In this document: in pieces, positions 7,501 through 8,426 of the stretch
Position numbering within the stretch: the stretch's first letter is position 1
Layout of the letters: each line of letters starts with the position of its first letter
Assembly (NCBI GenBank): GCA_023396665.1
Contig: JAEWVL010000265.1
Span: forward strand, 1-8,426
DNA from: Spirochaetota bacterium
GTDB taxonomy: Bacteria; Spirochaetota; UBA4802; JAFGJZ01
Direction: 5' to 3'
Length of the DNA stretch: 8,426 bases
Position numbers and translations under genes: made by a program
The notes under the pieces: model-generated
What the model saw: only the letters and a program-made list of their open reading frames with translations
What the model was told of the DNA's origin: nothing
Databases searched by the model: none

Positions 7501-8426
7501 TGACCGCCGATATCAAGAATGAACGAGACATCAGGTGCAAACTGTTGCGCAGCGCGATAGTGTGCCATCGTTTCTACAAAGCCATGATCAAGATTAATGG
7601 CATTCTTGATTAAACCTTCACCATATCCGGTAGCGGCAGAACCAATAACAACAGGTTCAATTCCCCTCGCGGAACAATCTTCAAGAATATGACGCAACCC
7701 TTTCTGCACCGTCGCGACAGGATTACCCTTGTTATTGCCGTAAAACGAAGAAATAAGTCTTCCATCAATATCACAGAGAACGACTTTTGTTGTGGTTGAA
7801 CCGGAATCGATTCCCAAAAACGCGTCCACACGCCCACAGCCGTCAGGACAACGGGCAACCTTGAAACCATCAAATGATTCTTTCCACTCGTGATACTTTT
7901 GCTCAGACTCAAAAAGAGCGGGAAGCGGTGCAACCTCTTCCTGCGCAACGGTGTAGGAACTGTTGTTAATCAGGTCAATCAGTTCTGACAATTGATACTC
8001 TTTGCCCGTTTCATCACAAGAAAGTGCTGTTCCCATCGCGGGAACAAGCTGAGGATTGTCGATCTTGATAATTTCGGTTGCACCGATTTCAGGAATCAGG
8101 TCGATGAATGACTGTCTCAGCATCGAGTTAAAAGTCAAAGGCCCTCCCGCAAGAAGAACTTTCGGCTGAATATCACGCCCGCGAGTCAAGGTAGACAGAA
8201 CCTGCAAGGCGACCGAATGAAAGGCAGACAGAGCGATATTCTCTTTCGAAACATTATGCGCCAGCAGACTCTGAACATCGGTTTTCGCAAAAACCCCGCA
8301 GCGTGTCGCTATCGGAAAAACTTTCTCACCACGCGAGGCATAGCTATCGAACTCCTCTACGGGGATATCGAGTAAAACGGCGATCTGATCGATAAAAGAG
8401 CCCGTCCCTCCCGCACAACTGCCGTT
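4518..8426 (-). CDS. Giant 2-hydroxyacyl-CoA dehydratase activase/HgdB-like fusion protein, partial at right edge
   Basis: 1302 residues are visible; the N-terminus lies beyond the right edge. In order (visible numbering): the C-terminal lobe of a first BcrAD/BadFG activase (1-138, with NGSCAGGTGSF and TRCGVF); a complete second activase (201-465, with LGIDSGSTTTKVV, DIGGQDMKA, NEACSSGCGSF and TRCTVF); a four-Cys motif (C493, C496, C500, C519); a DUF2229-like region (about 558-778); and a C-terminal HgdB-like region (about 898-1288, ending GEGWLLT and QPFGCISNH). Each activase keeps its cysteine pair 39 residues apart (C4/C43; C330/C369), as in HgdC, where two subunits share one [4Fe-4S] cluster. 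Known activases use ATP to push a low-potential electron into a dehydratase; this fusion family has no assigned substrate that I know. Full length probably about 1430. The in-frame TTG at 8207 is not the start. Probably cytoplasmic, with its own terminator. Confidence 0.92.
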   Translation of the reverse strand, partial: NGSCAGGTGSFIDQIAVLLDIPVEEFDSYASRGEKVFPIATRCGVFAKTDVQSLLAHNVSKENIALSAFHSVALQVLSTLTRGRDIQPKVLLAGGPLTFNSMLRQSFIDLIPEIGATEIIKIDNPQLVPAMGTALSCDETGKEYQLSELIDLINNSSYTVAQEEVAPLPALFESEQKYHEWKESFDGFKVARCPDGCGRVDAFLGIDSGSTTTKVVLCDIDGRLISSFYGNNKGNPVATVQKGLRHILEDCSARGIEPVVIGSAATGYGEGLIKNAINLDHGFVETMAHYRAAQQFAPDVSFILDIGGQDMKAMFIRDGYVADIQINEACSSGCGSFIETFANNMGYPVAKFAEVACTSKNPYDLGTRCTVFMNTKVKQALREGTAIENISAGLSFSVIKNTLYKVLKIKDTAILGKSILVQGGTFKNNSILRAFELLINCPIVRPDIPELMGAYGCALKAADLFKETGVTTRFAGIVAALADVEVEKKNLTCKGCENHCVVTKMTFPNGNSFYIGNNCERVFTNNEHPVVKGENLVSEKRDIIFRRNLKAKRPRRKMLRIGIPRILNMFENFPFWSTFLNECGFDVELSDRSNIEIFEAGVKSVMSENICFPAKIAHGHIHNLVEKKVDRIFFPNVVFEHSEYEDADNSYNCPVVTGYPCVIKSSIDPEERYGIPVDSPTISFKNPRLVLRQLERFMRTLGVSEWRVRKAYISAMLEESATKKRLQARAAQLIKQADETGQPLIVLAGRPYHIDKLINHGIPELICDLGAIVITEDSIPDLNKIKLSDINVLTQWTYTNRLYATAKWVSEHPSAQLIQITSFGCGPDAVSVDEVKEILEENDKLYTQIKVDEVFNLGAVKIRVRSMLEALKKRQQKEPIVVVRESLDKKKPFTKDKTILIPYFSKFYSPLVPALFEGFGIKVKQLPVQDNDSVNFGIRNINNEICYPAILIAGDIIKAYQKESYDVDNTIVLLTQTGGQCRASNYVNLVRKALDKVGFGDVQVSTMSTTSLKSILTGKEGTLLAKKMVLGMLVLDGLMQMYLTTKPREIVKGTTVDLYNGFIGKVSAIIGDSSADYHSISNILSEAVAKFNEVEIDNAPVPMIGFVGEIFVKYNCFANMDLVEWVLEQGAEVVLPPIQGFFLQSFINRDYMEQMHVTRSIKGRIANRLIWNYVRGKMKITDKIMKKYRFYKPPHDLYHLSKKTEKIVSLANQFGEGWLLTADMLSMVEDGVENIISVQPFGCISNHVVAKGIEKKIKKQYPSFNLLAIDFDQSTSPANVFNRAHFMVAAAKETLEKQKKDA

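Noticed and set aside
8205..8207. TTG as start codon of the giant gene
   Set aside because: The same frame stays open to the window edge and encodes clear activase motifs (NGSCAGGTGSF, TRCGVF), so the gene continues beyond 8426.

Overview
The window looks like the chromosome of a strictly anaerobic bacterium of moderate GC content. The main reason is one very large gene that fuses 2-hydroxyacyl-CoA dehydratase activase (ATPase) modules to HgdB-like Fe-S modules, a type of protein found in fermenting anaerobes such as clostridia, fusobacteria and spirochaetes. The lineage cannot be fixed from this sequence. A faint likeness between one small gene and a leptospiral protein family hints at spirochaetes, but this is weak. 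Shine-Dalgarno sites are strong (AAGGAG about 6 nt from ATG). There are no mobile elements, CRISPR arrays, tRNA or rRNA genes, and no stretch over 300 bases without a gene.

Layout, left to right. (a) 1-1962, minus strand, is one apparent transcription unit reading hisE, hisG, an unknown single-pass membrane protein, then a PTS EIIA-type protein cut by the left edge. hisE and hisG are 5 nt apart. The membrane-protein gene has its ribosome binding site overlapping the hisG stop. The EIIA gene follows after 81 nt that hold a weak hairpin. (b) 1963-2207 is a 245-bp divergent control region with a candidate hisE promoter on the minus strand, and a 12-bp-period direct repeat and small hairpins ahead of cstA on the plus strand. 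(c) 2208-3950, plus strand, is cstA, a carbon-starvation/pyruvate-type transporter, with a strong intrinsic terminator right after it. (d) 3956-4438, minus strand, is a small protein that reads as two tandem ribbon-helix-helix-like units; its last codons lie inside the cstA terminator. (e) 4518-8426, minus strand, is the giant activase/dehydratase-like gene, open at the right edge, with its own hairpin terminator at 4490-4510.

How the genes fit together: HisG and HisE carry out the first two steps of histidine synthesis, but no other his gene is present. CstA would import pyruvate or peptides. The giant protein has the layout of an ATP-driven low-potential electron-transfer machine: two activase domains, each with its pair of cluster cysteines 39 residues apart, a four-cysteine motif, and two cysteine-bearing dehydratase-like regions. 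Its substrate cannot be read from the sequence. The most interesting items are this fusion and the small double ribbon-helix-helix gene downstream of it.
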